A stretch of DNA of 64,000 nt, from positions 186,001 to 250,000 of the forward strand of contig NZ_JBBUKT010000004.1 in NCBI RefSeq assembly GCF_038066715.1. Direction: 5' to 3'. The stretch comes from Luteolibacter sp. Y139. Lineage in GTDB: Bacteria > Verrucomicrobiota > Verrucomicrobiia > Verrucomicrobiales > Akkermansiaceae. How positions within the stretch are numbered: position 1 is the first letter of the stretch; each line of letters opens with the position of its first letter. The translations under genes and the position numbers were made by a program. Of this stretch, positions 23,495 through 33,009 are shown piece by piece. The notes under the pieces were generated by a model that searched no databases, was not told the origin of the DNA, and saw nothing but the letters and a program-made list of their open reading frames with translations.

Positions 23495-25012
23495 TCAATA
23501 GCTGCGTCCCCAGATGGCGCGCGACTTGGTCGGCTTGCCGGTGAGGAGGCACTTGGCTTCGAGCTCGTCCTGCTTGTCGAGCGGCAGGCAGCGGATGGTG
23601 ATCTTGTGCTGCTTCGAGAGTTCGTCTTCCTCGTCGGGCGTGCCGGCCCATGGGGTGATCAGCCAGCCGGGATTGTCCTTCGCCCAGTGGGCGTGGAATT
23701 CGTCGATCGAGTCGCAGGGCACGATGTTCTCGTCGCGGAACTCGGTGGCGCGGGCGAGCAGCGTCTCGTGGATGTCCTGGAGGAGATCGCTGGCGACGCG
23801 GAGGAAGTCCTCCTTGTCCATGAACTCCTTCTCGTTGCTGGCGCGGTCGCGGCGCTGGACGCAGACCTTGCGGGTCTCGATGTCGCGCGGTCCGATTTCG
23901 ATGCGGATCGGCACACCCTTCTTGACCCACTCCCACTTCTTGATGCCGCCCTGGAGATCGCGGGTATCGACGTGCACGCGCAGCGGGTCGCCGTGGAAGT
24001 TTTTCTCGAGGCGCAGCGTTTCGGCGAGGGCCTTGCAGGCATCGAGCACCGCTTGCTTGGAGTCTTCCTTCGGTGTGACGGGGATGATGACGATCTGCTG
24101 GGTCGCGACGCGAGGTGGCAGCACGAGGCCATCGTCGTCCGAGTGCGCCATGATCAGCGTGCCGATCATGCGGGTGGAAACGCCCCACGAGGTGGTGTGG
24201 ACGAATTGCTTCACGCCATCGCGGCCGGTGAAGGAGATGTCCTGCGCCTTCGAGAAATTCTGGCCGAGGTAGTGGGAGGTGCCGGCTTGGATCGCCTTGC
24301 GGTCCTGCACCATCGCCTCGACGGTCAGCGTCATGTCGGCACCGGGGAAGCGCTCGTTCTCCGTCTTCTCGCCGGGGATGACCGGGATCGCGAGGTGATT
24401 GCGGAGGAAGTCCTCATAGACGCGATGCATCTGGCGGGTCTCGTCGATCGCCTCTTCCTTCGTCTCGTGCGCGGTGTGGCCTTCCTGCCAGAGGAACTCA
24501 GCGGTGCGGAGGAACAGGCGGGGACGCATTTCCCAGCGCATCACGTTCGCCCACTGGTTGATCAGCAGCGGCAGGTCACGATAGCTCTGCACCCAGCGCG
24601 AGAAGGCCGCGCCGATGATGGTCTCGGAAGTCGGGCGGATGATGTAGGGTTCGGCGAGTTCGCCGGAGGGGACCATCTTCACCTTGCCGGTCTTCTCGTC
24701 CTTCTGGGGCTCCAGGCGGTGGTGCGTGACCACGGCGCACTCGGTGGCGAAGCCCTCGGCGTGCTCGGCTTCCTTCTCCAGATAGGAGATCGGGATGAGC
24801 AGCGGGAAGTAGGCGTTCTGGTGGCCGGTCGCCTTGAACTTGCGGTCGAGCTGCTGCTGGATGAGTTCCCAGATGCCGTAGCCCCACGGCTTGATCACCA
24901 TGCAGCCGCGGGTTTCCGAATTCTCCGCCAGATCGGCGGCTTTCACGACCTGCTGGTACCACTCGGGGAAATCCTGGGCACGGGTCGGGGTGATGGCTGT
25001 TTTATCGGACAT
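23495..25012 (-). CDS. proS: Proline--tRNA ligase, archaeal/eukaryote-type (ProS type 3)
   Basis: 505 aa class II synthetase charging tRNA-Pro. Lacks the bacterial INS editing insertion. Diagnostic strings are DFPEWYQQVVKAADLAENS, GCMVIKPWGYGIWELIQQQL, IIRPTSETIIGAAFSRWVQS (motif 2 follows as NVMRWEMRPRLFLRTAEFLW), VHTTSWGVSTRMIGTLIMAH and the C-terminal SRAIWGRSY with the conserved terminal Tyr of this subtype. The zinc-binding C-terminal domain is reduced. Replacement of the bacterial form by this type occurs in several bacterial phyla. Transcribed toward the pilin-like family but separated by 76 nt. Confidence 0.96.
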   Translation of the reverse strand: MSDKTAITPTRAQDFPEWYQQVVKAADLAENSETRGCMVIKPWGYGIWELIQQQLDRKFKATGHQNAYFPLLIPISYLEKEAEHAEGFATECAVVTHHRLEPQKDEKTGKVKMVPSGELAEPYIIRPTSETIIGAAFSRWVQSYRDLPLLINQWANVMRWEMRPRLFLRTAEFLWQEGHTAHETKEEAIDETRQMHRVYEDFLRNHLAIPVIPGEKTENERFPGADMTLTVEAMVQDRKAIQAGTSHYLGQNFSKAQDISFTGRDGVKQFVHTTSWGVSTRMIGTLIMAHSDDDGLVLPPRVATQQIVIIPVTPKEDSKQAVLDACKALAETLRLEKNFHGDPLRVHVDTRDLQGGIKKWEWVKKGVPIRIEIGPRDIETRKVCVQRRDRASNEKEFMDKEDFLRVASDLLQDIHETLLARATEFRDENIVPCDSIDEFHAHWAKDNPGWLITPWAGTPDEEDELSKQHKITIRCLPLDKQDELEAKCLLTGKPTKSRAIWGRSY

Positions 25013-25233
25013 GGGATTGAATGCGAACGCCGAATATCCAGTGCCTTCCGAAGAATGTCGAATGAAAGGCGGCTAGGGTTGCGGCGCGCGGATTTGGAGC
25101 GGCTGACGGGAGGATTTGCACGTCTATTTTGCAGTCCGGCGGGCTGGAAACCTGGGCCACGTGAGGCGGGGATTTTCATTAGCCGGGAACCGGAATCGCG
25201 TTAGAGATGGGAAGCCTCATCCCGAACCGTTCC

Positions 25234-25935
25234 ATGAACCCGCGTCGCCTCGCCGTCCTCGCCCTCTCGCTCACGCTGATTTCCGCCCGCGCGGAAGAGG
25301 CGGCCAGCTCGTTTCCGGACCTGAAATCCCTGCCGGTGCCGGAGAACCTGACGCCCTTCCCCGGCAAGCTTTCCTACGATCCCGCCCTTACCAAAGTCCT
25401 CGATGAAGAGATGACAATGGAGGACGGAGCTCCCGAGTGCCACCGTCTCGTTTCAACCCGGCTCAACCGCGAGAATGAAACCCGCTATATTATCGACTTC
25501 GACTCCGGCCCGAGCGCGGACCCGTCCTTCGTCATCATCGATGAAAAGACGGGCGTGATCCTCGGCAGCATCGCGGGCGAGAGCCTCACGGTTCCCGGAA
25601 ACGGCTTTCTCTATGCCAGCGGCCGCGCCAACCGCCTGCATCAGGAGCAGGCAAAGTATACCATCCGCGCTGGGAAGGTCGTGGAGATCGTGCAGCCCTT
25701 CTCCTACGTCGGCCTCAAGTCGAAGGCCAAGGTGCCGCTCAAGCTTCTCGCCAAGAAGGACGGGGGCGAGGTTATCGCCAACATCCCAACGGGCGAGTCA
25801 CTCGAAGTCGTCCTCCGCGACGGCGAGCACCTGCTCATCAAGACCAACTTCGGCCTGCTCGGCTGGTGGAAGGCGAATACCAGCGTGATGGCCGACAATG
25901 CGGAGATCGAAGGGATCTATTTCGCGGGGGATTGA
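25234..25935 (+). CDS. Secreted protein with C-terminal SH3-like domain, unknown function
   Basis: 233 aa from ATG 25234, giving a clean signal peptide (MNPRRLAVLALSLTLISARA). An upstream in-frame start (25207) would add nine residues. The middle part (RYIIDFDSGPSADPSFVIID, GVILGSIAGESLTVPG) is not a family I recognise. The last 70 residues look like a bacterial SH3 domain: KLLAKKDGGEVIANIPTGES, LEVVLRDGEHLLIKTNFGLL and GWWK. SH3b domains often bind peptidoglycan or proteins in the envelope. No operon partner. Confidence 0.75.
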   Translation: MNPRRLAVLALSLTLISARAEEAASSFPDLKSLPVPENLTPFPGKLSYDPALTKVLDEEMTMEDGAPECHRLVSTRLNRENETRYIIDFDSGPSADPSFVIIDEKTGVILGSIAGESLTVPGNGFLYASGRANRLHQEQAKYTIRAGKVVEIVQPFSYVGLKSKAKVPLKLLAKKDGGEVIANIPTGESLEVVLRDGEHLLIKTNFGLLGWWKANTSVMADNAEIEGIYFAGD

Positions 25936-26003
25936 AGATCGCCCCGGGTAAATTCACCGTATGATCTCTGGAATATCTTGATGCCGCAGGAGGCATTGCG
26001 CAG

Positions 26004-27182
26004 TTGGTTGGGGTGAAACTATCGCGCGTGGTCCTTCTCTGCATTCTGATGGGGTGCGCCGGGTTCCTTGCGGGGCGGGGCGGCTTCCGGGTGAAGGACT
26101 CTTCAAGCGCAGCCTTTGGCGGTGCCGATCGCTCTGTAGATCAGCGCAATGATCGGAGATTGCGAACGGGGGCAAGAGACCAGATCGGTAGCCTCTCGGA
26201 GCAGGAAAGAGCAGGCATCCCTGCCGCGGCAAAGGCGGTGCTTTCCTCGAATTTGGACAGCGTAAGGATCGAGCGCTGGCTCGAGTTCCTCGAGAAAAAC
26301 ATGCCCCAGAATGCCGATGCCATCGCGGAGTTCTTGGAAGCGGAAAAACTGGAGGGCCGCACCTACCCGGTGGGGACCACGATGTTCTGGCAAACATGGG
26401 CGAAGGTCGATGCCGAGGGTGCGCTGGCCTATCTCCGCGGGCACGGGGATCAGGGGCAGACTGAAATGTGGAATCTAATGAAGGCTTGGGCCTATTTCGA
26501 TCCTGCCGAGGCATCCAAGGCTTTTGCCGGCTTGGGCGATTCACCATTGGGCAGATCTGCGCTTATCGGCCTGTCAGACGGTCTCGCCGGGTCGGACCCC
26601 ACAGCTGCAGTCGATTTCGCCGCTCGATTGCCCGAGGAATTCCAAGGCACTGCGGCTCGCCAAATCGCGGGTTTTGTCGTTCGTGAGTCAGGGATTGGAG
26701 AGGCTCAGGCGTGGTTCGATGCTCTGCCGGCCAAGCCGGAGGTTTTCCAGAAGGAAGCGATCGGCCTTCTATTGGAGAGCATGTGCCGCCGTTCCGAAGC
26801 GGGAGGTGTCGAGAAATTCGTCACGCAGCGGTTGGACGAATCCTGGTCTTCCAACCCCGCACTGCAGAGCCTCGCCGCGACCATGATCGCCAACAACGGC
26901 GGCTCGCCGTGGGAGTATGTGAGCAAGGCGATGGAGAAGTATCCGAACCCTGAAAACCCGCTCGCCCTCGCCAGCAACATGGCCGCGCAAAATCCGGAGT
27001 CCGCCCTCGATTGGGTGAATTTGAACCCGGATCATCGGGCAACGGATGCCATCCTCGCCGCGACCGCACGCGTCTACCTGCAACGCGGCAAGTCAGAGGC
27101 AGCCTCCGCCTTGCTGGATCGGATCAAAGATCCCGCTCTCCGTGATCAGGCCGAGGCGAAACAGGTGGTGGAGAAGAGGTGA
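26004..27182 (+). CDS. Membrane-anchored helical-repeat protein, unknown function
   Basis: 392 aa. The TTG start at 26004 has AGGAGG about 10 nt upstream; a GTG at 26013 is possible. The N-terminus is a hydrophobic anchor with a lipobox-like LMGCAG (VVLLCILMGCAGFLAG), so it may be a lipoprotein. The rest consists of degenerate helical repeats built on A-x-W-(A/V), for example MFWQTWAKVDAEGALAYLRG, LMKAWAYFDPAEASKAFAGL, SDPTAAVDFAARLP and QNPESALDWVN. Such 'DPxAA' repeat proteins are common in Verrucomicrobiota, from memory. Function unknown; likely a scaffold. Confidence 0.8.
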   Translation: MVGVKLSRVVLLCILMGCAGFLAGRGGFRVKDSSSAAFGGADRSVDQRNDRRLRTGARDQIGSLSEQERAGIPAAAKAVLSSNLDSVRIERWLEFLEKNMPQNADAIAEFLEAEKLEGRTYPVGTTMFWQTWAKVDAEGALAYLRGHGDQGQTEMWNLMKAWAYFDPAEASKAFAGLGDSPLGRSALIGLSDGLAGSDPTAAVDFAARLPEEFQGTAARQIAGFVVRESGIGEAQAWFDALPAKPEVFQKEAIGLLLESMCRRSEAGGVEKFVTQRLDESWSSNPALQSLAATMIANNGGSPWEYVSKAMEKYPNPENPLALASNMAAQNPESALDWVNLNPDHRATDAILAATARVYLQRGKSEAASALLDRIKDPALRDQAEAKQVVEKR

Positions 27183-27208
27183 TGCTGTGTTCGGCGAACG
27201 ATCGTCCG

Positions 27209-28252
<1,044 letters not shown>

Positions 28253-28330
28253 GTCCGAACGTAGGAGCGTCGCGCCAAGGGTGCCAAGTGCCAATGAGGG
28301 CAGAGAAGGGCGCAGCCGGTTCTCTTGCCC

Positions 28331-29212
28331 CTATTCCTTGTATTCTTCGAACTTCCCGTCGCGGTAGACGAAGAGCTTGTCGCTGAGGCGGTAGGGATCC
28401 TCGCCCACCACCTTTTTCACGTCGGCGCGCATCCTCTCAAGACCGTGCTTGTTCTCGCTGCCGGTCACCAACAGCGTGTCCCGGGCCGGGATGGCGACCA
28501 CGGTTTCGCCCTTCACCTTCGGGGCGCCAGAGGTCCAGACGCGATCGAGCAGCAGCAGGCTGGCTTCAAAGTTGCCATCCGTTGCCAGGAAGAAGTAGCC
28601 AGCTGCAAGCTCCTCGGTCTTTACCGGCGGCAAGAGTTTCTCAAGGTTTTCACACGCGAGCTTCCGGAGGTCCTTTTGCTCAATCTTGATCTCGGCCAGG
28701 TCCTCGGCGCCGAAGTAGCGGATGCCGCTTTCCGAATCCTCCCCATAGACCACCACCAACTCCTTGTTGAGGTCTTCGAAGACGTTTTCGACAGGCTTTT
28801 CGAAGCCTTGCCCGATCAGCGCCTTGCGGGAATCCGCCAGCCAGGCGCGATCTTTCACCACCGGCACGATGCGGGTGCGGTCGATGGGTTTATCGCCGTG
28901 CGCCAAGGCCTCGTTGCCGGAGGCGATGAAGGCTTGGACGACCTCTTCCTTTCGCGCCGGATCGGCCTGATAGAGCTTGTAGGTATTGTCGAGGAAGCTG
29001 GAGATCTTGCCACGTGCCGGGTTTGAAACCTTCAAGCTGAGGTCGCCGCTGATTTCGACGGTGAGCGAAGGATCCGCCCGGCGCCAGATCTCCGCCACCT
29101 CGCGCGTGAAGTCGGCTGGCGAGCTTGCGGCTCCCGGCGCGCCCTTGCCCGCTGGCTTTTCGGAGCAAGCGGAGAGGAGAGACAGGAGCAAGGCTAGGAA
29201 AAGGCGTCTCAT
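28331..29212 (-). CDS. Lipoprotein with DUF1444 (YtpQ-like) domain
   Basis: 293 aa. Signal with lipobox LSAC (cysteine at residue 16), so an outer- or inner-membrane-anchored lipoprotein. The body resembles DUF1444: LVVVYGEDSESGIRYFGAED, LRKLACENLEKLLPP, GNFEASLLLLDRVW, KGETVVAIPARDTLLVTGSE. The family is usually cytoplasmic in Bacillota; lipidation here is unusual. Function is unknown. Located 13 nt downstream of the PhoX-like gene, so probably co-transcribed with it. Confidence 0.82.
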   Translation of the reverse strand: MRRLFLALLLSLLSACSEKPAGKGAPGAASSPADFTREVAEIWRRADPSLTVEISGDLSLKVSNPARGKISSFLDNTYKLYQADPARKEEVVQAFIASGNEALAHGDKPIDRTRIVPVVKDRAWLADSRKALIGQGFEKPVENVFEDLNKELVVVYGEDSESGIRYFGAEDLAEIKIEQKDLRKLACENLEKLLPPVKTEELAAGYFFLATDGNFEASLLLLDRVWTSGAPKVKGETVVAIPARDTLLVTGSENKHGLERMRADVKKVVGEDPYRLSDKLFVYRDGKFEEYKE

Positions 29213-29225
29213 GAACGAAATCCGC

Positions 29226-30596
29226 TCACGCCTTCTCCCACGGCCCGGTCACCGCGACGGTCAGGCCGCGGGCTTGGAGGTTCACGAAGAACCACTTGCC
29301 GTCCGGCGAGAAGCAGCAGCCGGCGAATTCGCCTTGGGCGCTGGAATTGCGGGCGAGGGTGATGACTTTCCCTTCCGGCGTGACGCAGCGGACGTGCGCG
29401 GCGGGGGAGAAGGTCGGGTCGATGAGGTCCTCGCAGATGACGACGCCTCCCCACGGGGCGGGGCAGATGTTGTCGCCATTGGTGAGCAGGTCGCTTTCCT
29501 CGGGCTGGAGGAAGAGTTCGAGCGTGTCTTCTTTCGCGGCGTCGCCGGAGGGGTCGAGCTTGAAGAGCTGGCCGCGGCGCTTTGGGCCGCCATCGGTGCA
29601 GCAGATGAAAAAGGACTTCCCGACGCGGTGGATGCCCTCGCCGCGGGCGAAGCGGGCGGCACCGGCCTTGTAGCCGCGGACGCGGAGGTCGTCCTTGGGT
29701 GATTCGATGTCCTCCAGATCCATCCAGGTCACCTTCATGGCCTCACCGGCGGCGGGCCATCTCGAGGTGGGATCGTAGTTTTGCAGGTCGGCGGAGGGCT
29801 TGCCGACGATGACGAGCGCCTGGAGCTTGCCCTTGGTGAGGTCGTTCTTTTTCTCCGGTAGGAAGCGGTAGAGCAGGCCATCGCCGCGGTCCTCGGTCAG
29901 GTAGAGGATGCCGGTGTCGGGATCGAGGGCGACGGCCTCGTGGCGGAAGCGGCCGAGCGCCTTGAGCGGGACGGGCTTTTGCAGGCCCTGCTCGGCGGTG
30001 GCCTTCACCTCGAAGCACCAGCCGTGGCGCTGGCCCCGGTCGACGGTCAGGTCGGCTGGCTCCTCGCAGGTGATCCACGATCCCCAGGGCATCGCGCCGC
30101 CGGCGCAATTCCGGTCGGTGCCGGTCAGGGAGAGGAAATGGGCGATCTTTTCCCCCTTCACCGGGTCGAAGACGAGATTCGAGGTGCCGCCGAACGAGGG
30201 CTCCTCGCGGTTGTCGCCGGGGTCGAAGGAGAGGGCCGCGTCAAAATCCTCCGGTAGCTTGGTGTTGTTGGCGAAGGGACCCATGGCGGTCATTTCCAGG
30301 CCCAGCTCGTGATTGCAGACGAGCACCAGCTTGCCGTCCGGGCCGGCGAAAGCGGCCATGCCATCGGCCTGCCCGGGGATCTTGAAGCCGTCGTCCATCG
30401 GCTCACCGCGGGTCGCCAGGACCCGGTAGGAGAAGCCCTCCGGGAGGTCGAGGATGCCCTTGGGGTCCTTCAGCAGCGGGCCGAAGGGCTCGATGACACG
30501 TCCCGAAGGCTCGGCCATGGTGTAGCGCTGGAGGCCGAAAAAGGCGAGGCCGGTGGTGCCGAGAAAGGAGCGGCGGCTGATCATATTGTTTTCCAC
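29226..30596 (-). CDS. PhoX-family (DUF839) secreted protein, Tat-dependent
   Basis: 456 aa. The N-terminus carries a twin-arginine signal (MISRRSFLGTTGLAFFGL), predicting folded export with a bound cofactor. The body follows the PhoX/DUF839 propeller: LPEGFSYRVLATRGEPMDDG, DGMAAFAGPDGKLVLVCNHE, GGTSNLVFDPVKGE, NCAGGAMPWGSWITCEE, GRFRHEAVALDPDTGILYLT, EDRGDGLLYRF, and NICPAPWGGVVICED. Characterised PhoX proteins are Ca2+/Fe alkaline phosphatases, but many verrucomicrobial members are untested, so phosphatase activity is a family-level inference. Nothing suggesting phosphate control (no clear Pho box) was found in the 169-nt upstream gap. Confidence 0.87.
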   Translation of the reverse strand: MENNMISRRSFLGTTGLAFFGLQRYTMAEPSGRVIEPFGPLLKDPKGILDLPEGFSYRVLATRGEPMDDGFKIPGQADGMAAFAGPDGKLVLVCNHELGLEMTAMGPFANNTKLPEDFDAALSFDPGDNREEPSFGGTSNLVFDPVKGEKIAHFLSLTGTDRNCAGGAMPWGSWITCEEPADLTVDRGQRHGWCFEVKATAEQGLQKPVPLKALGRFRHEAVALDPDTGILYLTEDRGDGLLYRFLPEKKNDLTKGKLQALVIVGKPSADLQNYDPTSRWPAAGEAMKVTWMDLEDIESPKDDLRVRGYKAGAARFARGEGIHRVGKSFFICCTDGGPKRRGQLFKLDPSGDAAKEDTLELFLQPEESDLLTNGDNICPAPWGGVVICEDLIDPTFSPAAHVRCVTPEGKVITLARNSSAQGEFAGCCFSPDGKWFFVNLQARGLTVAVTGPWEKA

Positions 30597-30765
30597 TCAA
30601 CGTCCGATCCCCGGCGGGTCAAGCACCCGGGTGCCGTGTGGCGTTTTCGTTCCCGAATGGGCCGGAAAAAATCCCCGGCCGTCCGCGAGATGGAGGTTTG
30701 ACACGTCCGCAGGCGGCTGGTTGTTTCCTTCAACCTAGCAATTCATTCAAAAAAACGCCCCGCCA

Positions 30766-31437
30766 ATGAGCGAAAACGATATTCCACCGTCGAAGTCCAC
30801 CTCGTCGATTCCCGCCCCGCGCGGAACGTCTTCGATCCCGGCGCCGAAGCAGACTTCCTCCATCCCACTGAAAAAGGAGACCGTGCGGGTGACCCTCAAG
30901 GCTTCTGACGCGCCGCCGGCTGCTCCGGGTGCGCCAGTGGTGGCCGCCACCAAGCCACCGTCGCCGACGGGCATGGGTGCTCCGCCAGCCCCGTCCCTCG
31001 CTCCGACCGCTCCGGCTCCGTCCACGGGCGCGCCGAAGGCTCCGGCTCCGGCCCCGACCATCGCTCTCCGCCCCGCTGGCGCCCCGACGGCTCCAGCTCC
31101 GGCCCCGACGATCCGCCTGAATACCCCGGGTGCCCCGACCGTTGCCGGCGCTCCGGCCCGCACCGTTCCGCTTGGCGGCCCGGCTGCTGGTGGTGCCACC
31201 GTCTCCCTGCCGAAGGCGACCGTGCAGCTTCAGCCGCCGACCCAGCCGCTTGGCACCGCCACCCCGGCCTTCTCCACCTCTCCCACCATCCAGACGGATG
31301 ACGACGAGGAAAAGGGCGAAGGCATCGCGAACATCCTCTCGATCGTCGGCTTCCTCGCCGCCGCTGCCGTGCTGGTGATCCAGTTCATGACCTTCAAGCT
31401 CTGGGGCACCGAAGGCATCGGCCAACTGTTCGAATAA
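30766..31437 (+). CDS. Ala/Pro-rich protein with C-terminal membrane anchor
   Basis: 223 aa of low complexity. The N-terminus has three TSSIP repeats (STSSIPAPRG, TSSIPAPKQ, TSSIPLKK) then KETVRVTLK. The middle 120 residues are almost entirely A, P, T, G with repeated APAPT. An acidic stretch DDDEEKGEG precedes one hydrophobic helix (IANILSIVGFLAAAAVLVIQF) near the C-terminus, so it is tail-anchored. Similar Pro-rich tail-anchored proteins recur in this phylum, from memory. Function unknown. Followed after 15 nt by a tiny membrane ORF. Confidence 0.8.
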   Translation: MSENDIPPSKSTSSIPAPRGTSSIPAPKQTSSIPLKKETVRVTLKASDAPPAAPGAPVVAATKPPSPTGMGAPPAPSLAPTAPAPSTGAPKAPAPAPTIALRPAGAPTAPAPAPTIRLNTPGAPTVAGAPARTVPLGGPAAGGATVSLPKATVQLQPPTQPLGTATPAFSTSPTIQTDDDEEKGEGIANILSIVGFLAAAAVLVIQFMTFKLWGTEGIGQLFE

Positions 31438-31452
31438 TTCCATTTTCCGACC

Positions 31453-31533
31453 ATGATCTATCCCATCATCACTTTCCTGCTTGCTGCAGCGGTCCTCGCG
31501 ATCGCGTTCATGACCGGCGGCACGCCGACCTGA
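31453..31533 (+). CDS. 26-aa predicted membrane peptide
   Basis: ATG 31453 to TGA 31531-31533 encodes MIYPIITFLLAAAVLAIAFM plus TGGTPT, a single hydrophobic helix with a short polar tail. It starts 15 nt after the stop of the tail-anchored Ala/Pro-rich gene and ends before a strong hairpin (31567-31602), so it lies inside that transcript. Too short for confident calling, but composition and position argue for a real small membrane protein acting with its neighbour. Confidence 0.55.
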   Translation: MIYPIITFLLAAAVLAIAFMTGGTPT

Positions 31534-31566
31534 GCACTTCAGTCCGGCAAGTCCGTTTGATTCTGC

Positions 31567-31602
31567 AAGGACCGCATGGCCCCCCGGGGCGGTGCGGTCC
31601 TT
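31567..31602 (+). terminator. Hairpin terminator after the small membrane ORF
   Basis: Perfect 10-bp stem AAGGACCGCA / TGCGGTCCTT with a GC-rich loop, followed by GACTTTTCC. The T tract is weak, so rho-independent action is likely but not certain. Confidence 0.6.
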
Positions 31603-31634
31603 GACTTTTCCGGGGCCCTCTCCACCTTCCGCCC

Positions 31635-31955
31635 ATGGCTCAGCAATTCAACGAAAGCAATTTCCAATCCGAAGTCATCGACTCCGCCCAACCGGTCCTG
31701 GTGGACTTCTGGGCTGAATGGTGCGGACCTTGCAAGATGATCGGCCCGGTCATCGACCAGCTCTCCGGCGAACTGGAAGGCCAGGCCAAGGTGGGCAAGG
31801 TCAACGTGGACGAAGCCCGCGACCTGGCCGTGAAGTACGGCGTGCGTAGTATCCCGCTGCTGCTTTTCTTCAAGGACGGCGAGGTCAAGGACCAGATCGT
31901 CGGCGCCAACGTGACCAAGGACATGCTCAAGCAGAAGCTGCTCGCGCTGGCCTGA
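31635..31955 (+). CDS. trxA: Thioredoxin
   Basis: 106 aa, cytoplasmic disulfide reductase. The active site [14 protein letters not shown] contains the canonical WCGPC, preceded by VLVDFWA and followed by [20 protein letters not shown] with the cis-proline, and [10 protein letters not shown]. Single gene, bracketed by hairpins at 31567-31602 and 31976-32018. Confidence 0.97.
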   Translation: MAQQFNESNFQSEVIDSAQPVLVDFWAEWCGPCKMIGPVIDQLSGELEGQAKVGKVNVDEARDLAVKYGVRSIPLLLFFKDGEVKDQIVGANVTKDMLKQKLLALA

Positions 31956-31975
31956 GCCGCTTGACTGACTTTTTC

Positions 31976-32018
31976 GAAAACCGGCCGGGGCGAACCGCTC
32001 CGGCCGGTTTTCTTTTTT
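31976..32018 (+). terminator. Intrinsic terminator after trxA
   Basis: Stem AAAACCGGCCGG...CCGGCCGGTTTT closing a short GAACCGC loop and followed by CTTTTTT; a strong intrinsic terminator. Confidence 0.9.
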
Positions 32019-32089
32019 AACCGGTCGCCACCGGTGCGACACGCCGCTGTCTTGCCAGCGAGGCCGTGGCGGGTCTCAATCCGCGGCGC

Positions 32090-32950
32090 ATGGCCCGTCC
32101 CGGATTGATCCTGAAGCTCAGCTGCCCCGACCAACCCGGGATCGTGGCGAAGATCGCCAGCTATGTGGCCGGCCACCGTGGGAACCTGATCGAGTTCGCC
32201 CAGTTCACCGACAAGCTGTCGCTGCGTTTCTTCGCGCGGCTGGAGATCGAGACCGGGGAGCTGGATGTGGACCCGGAGGATTTCATCGAGGGCTTCGGCA
32301 CGCTCGGCCGGTCGATGAAGGCGAAGTGGCACTTCCGCCGCCTGCCCTACAAGATGCGGACCGCGGTGCTCGTTACCAAGACGGATCATTGCCTGAACGA
32401 GATCCTGTGGCGCGCCGAGATCGGCGAGATGCCGGTGGAGATCACCAGCATCATTGGCAATCGCGACGCCTGTCGCGGTATCGCCGAGCGGGCAGGCATC
32501 CCTTTCCACCTGATCGAGATGGATGGCGAGAAGAGGGCCGCTGGCTTTACCCGCATCCGCGAGATCCTCGCGGAGGAAAGCGTGGAGCTGGCCGTGCTCG
32601 CGCGCTTCATGCAGATCCTGCCGGATGACTTCTGCCGGGATTTCGAGGGGCGGCTGATCAATATCCACCACAGTTTCCTGCCGGCCTTCATCGGGGCGAA
32701 CCCGTACAAGCAGGCCTACGAGCGTGGGGTGAAGTTGATCGGCGCGACTTGTCACTACGTGACGGCCGATCTGGATGCCGGGCCGATCATCGAGCAGGAG
32801 GTCGAGCGCGTGCAGCATTTCCACGCGCCGAATGATCTCGTGCGGCTGGGGCGCAACTGCGAGCGGATCGCGTTGGCGAAGGGGATCCGCTATCATGTCC
32901 ATGACCGGACGATCATTGATGGGCACCGGGCGATTGTGTTTCCGGATTGA
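32090..32950 (+). CDS. purU: Formyltetrahydrofolate deformylase
   Basis: 286 aa. Hydrolyses 10-formyl-THF to formate and THF, balancing one-carbon pools. The N-terminal ACT domain (residues 1-85: LILKLSCPDQPGIVAKIASY, GNLIEFAQFTD) is followed by a GART-type formyltransferase domain: ITSIIGNRD, ARFMQILPDDFC, NIHHSFLPAFIGANPYKQAY, and GATCHYVTADLDAGPIIEQ, with the catalytic Asn-His-Asp set. ATG 32090 is preferred; a GTG at 32066 is in frame. Stand-alone gene, preceded by the trxA terminator. Confidence 0.94.
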   Translation: MARPGLILKLSCPDQPGIVAKIASYVAGHRGNLIEFAQFTDKLSLRFFARLEIETGELDVDPEDFIEGFGTLGRSMKAKWHFRRLPYKMRTAVLVTKTDHCLNEILWRAEIGEMPVEITSIIGNRDACRGIAERAGIPFHLIEMDGEKRAAGFTRIREILAEESVELAVLARFMQILPDDFCRDFEGRLINIHHSFLPAFIGANPYKQAYERGVKLIGATCHYVTADLDAGPIIEQEVERVQHFHAPNDLVRLGRNCERIALAKGIRYHVHDRTIIDGHRAIVFPD

Positions 32951-33009
32951 GATAGTGTGCTGACTACTTTCCGGTCGACGCTCCCTAGTCCCGCGCTGAA
33001 GATGCGTTA

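Noticed and set aside
23345-25204. 619-codon open frame antisense to proS
   Set aside because: proS is unmistakable on the other strand; the antisense product is compositionally biased and has no motifs.
30698-30726. Sigma-70 promoter with TTGACA before the Ala/Pro-rich gene
   Set aside because: The TTGACA box is perfect but no acceptable -10 element lies 16-18 nt downstream.
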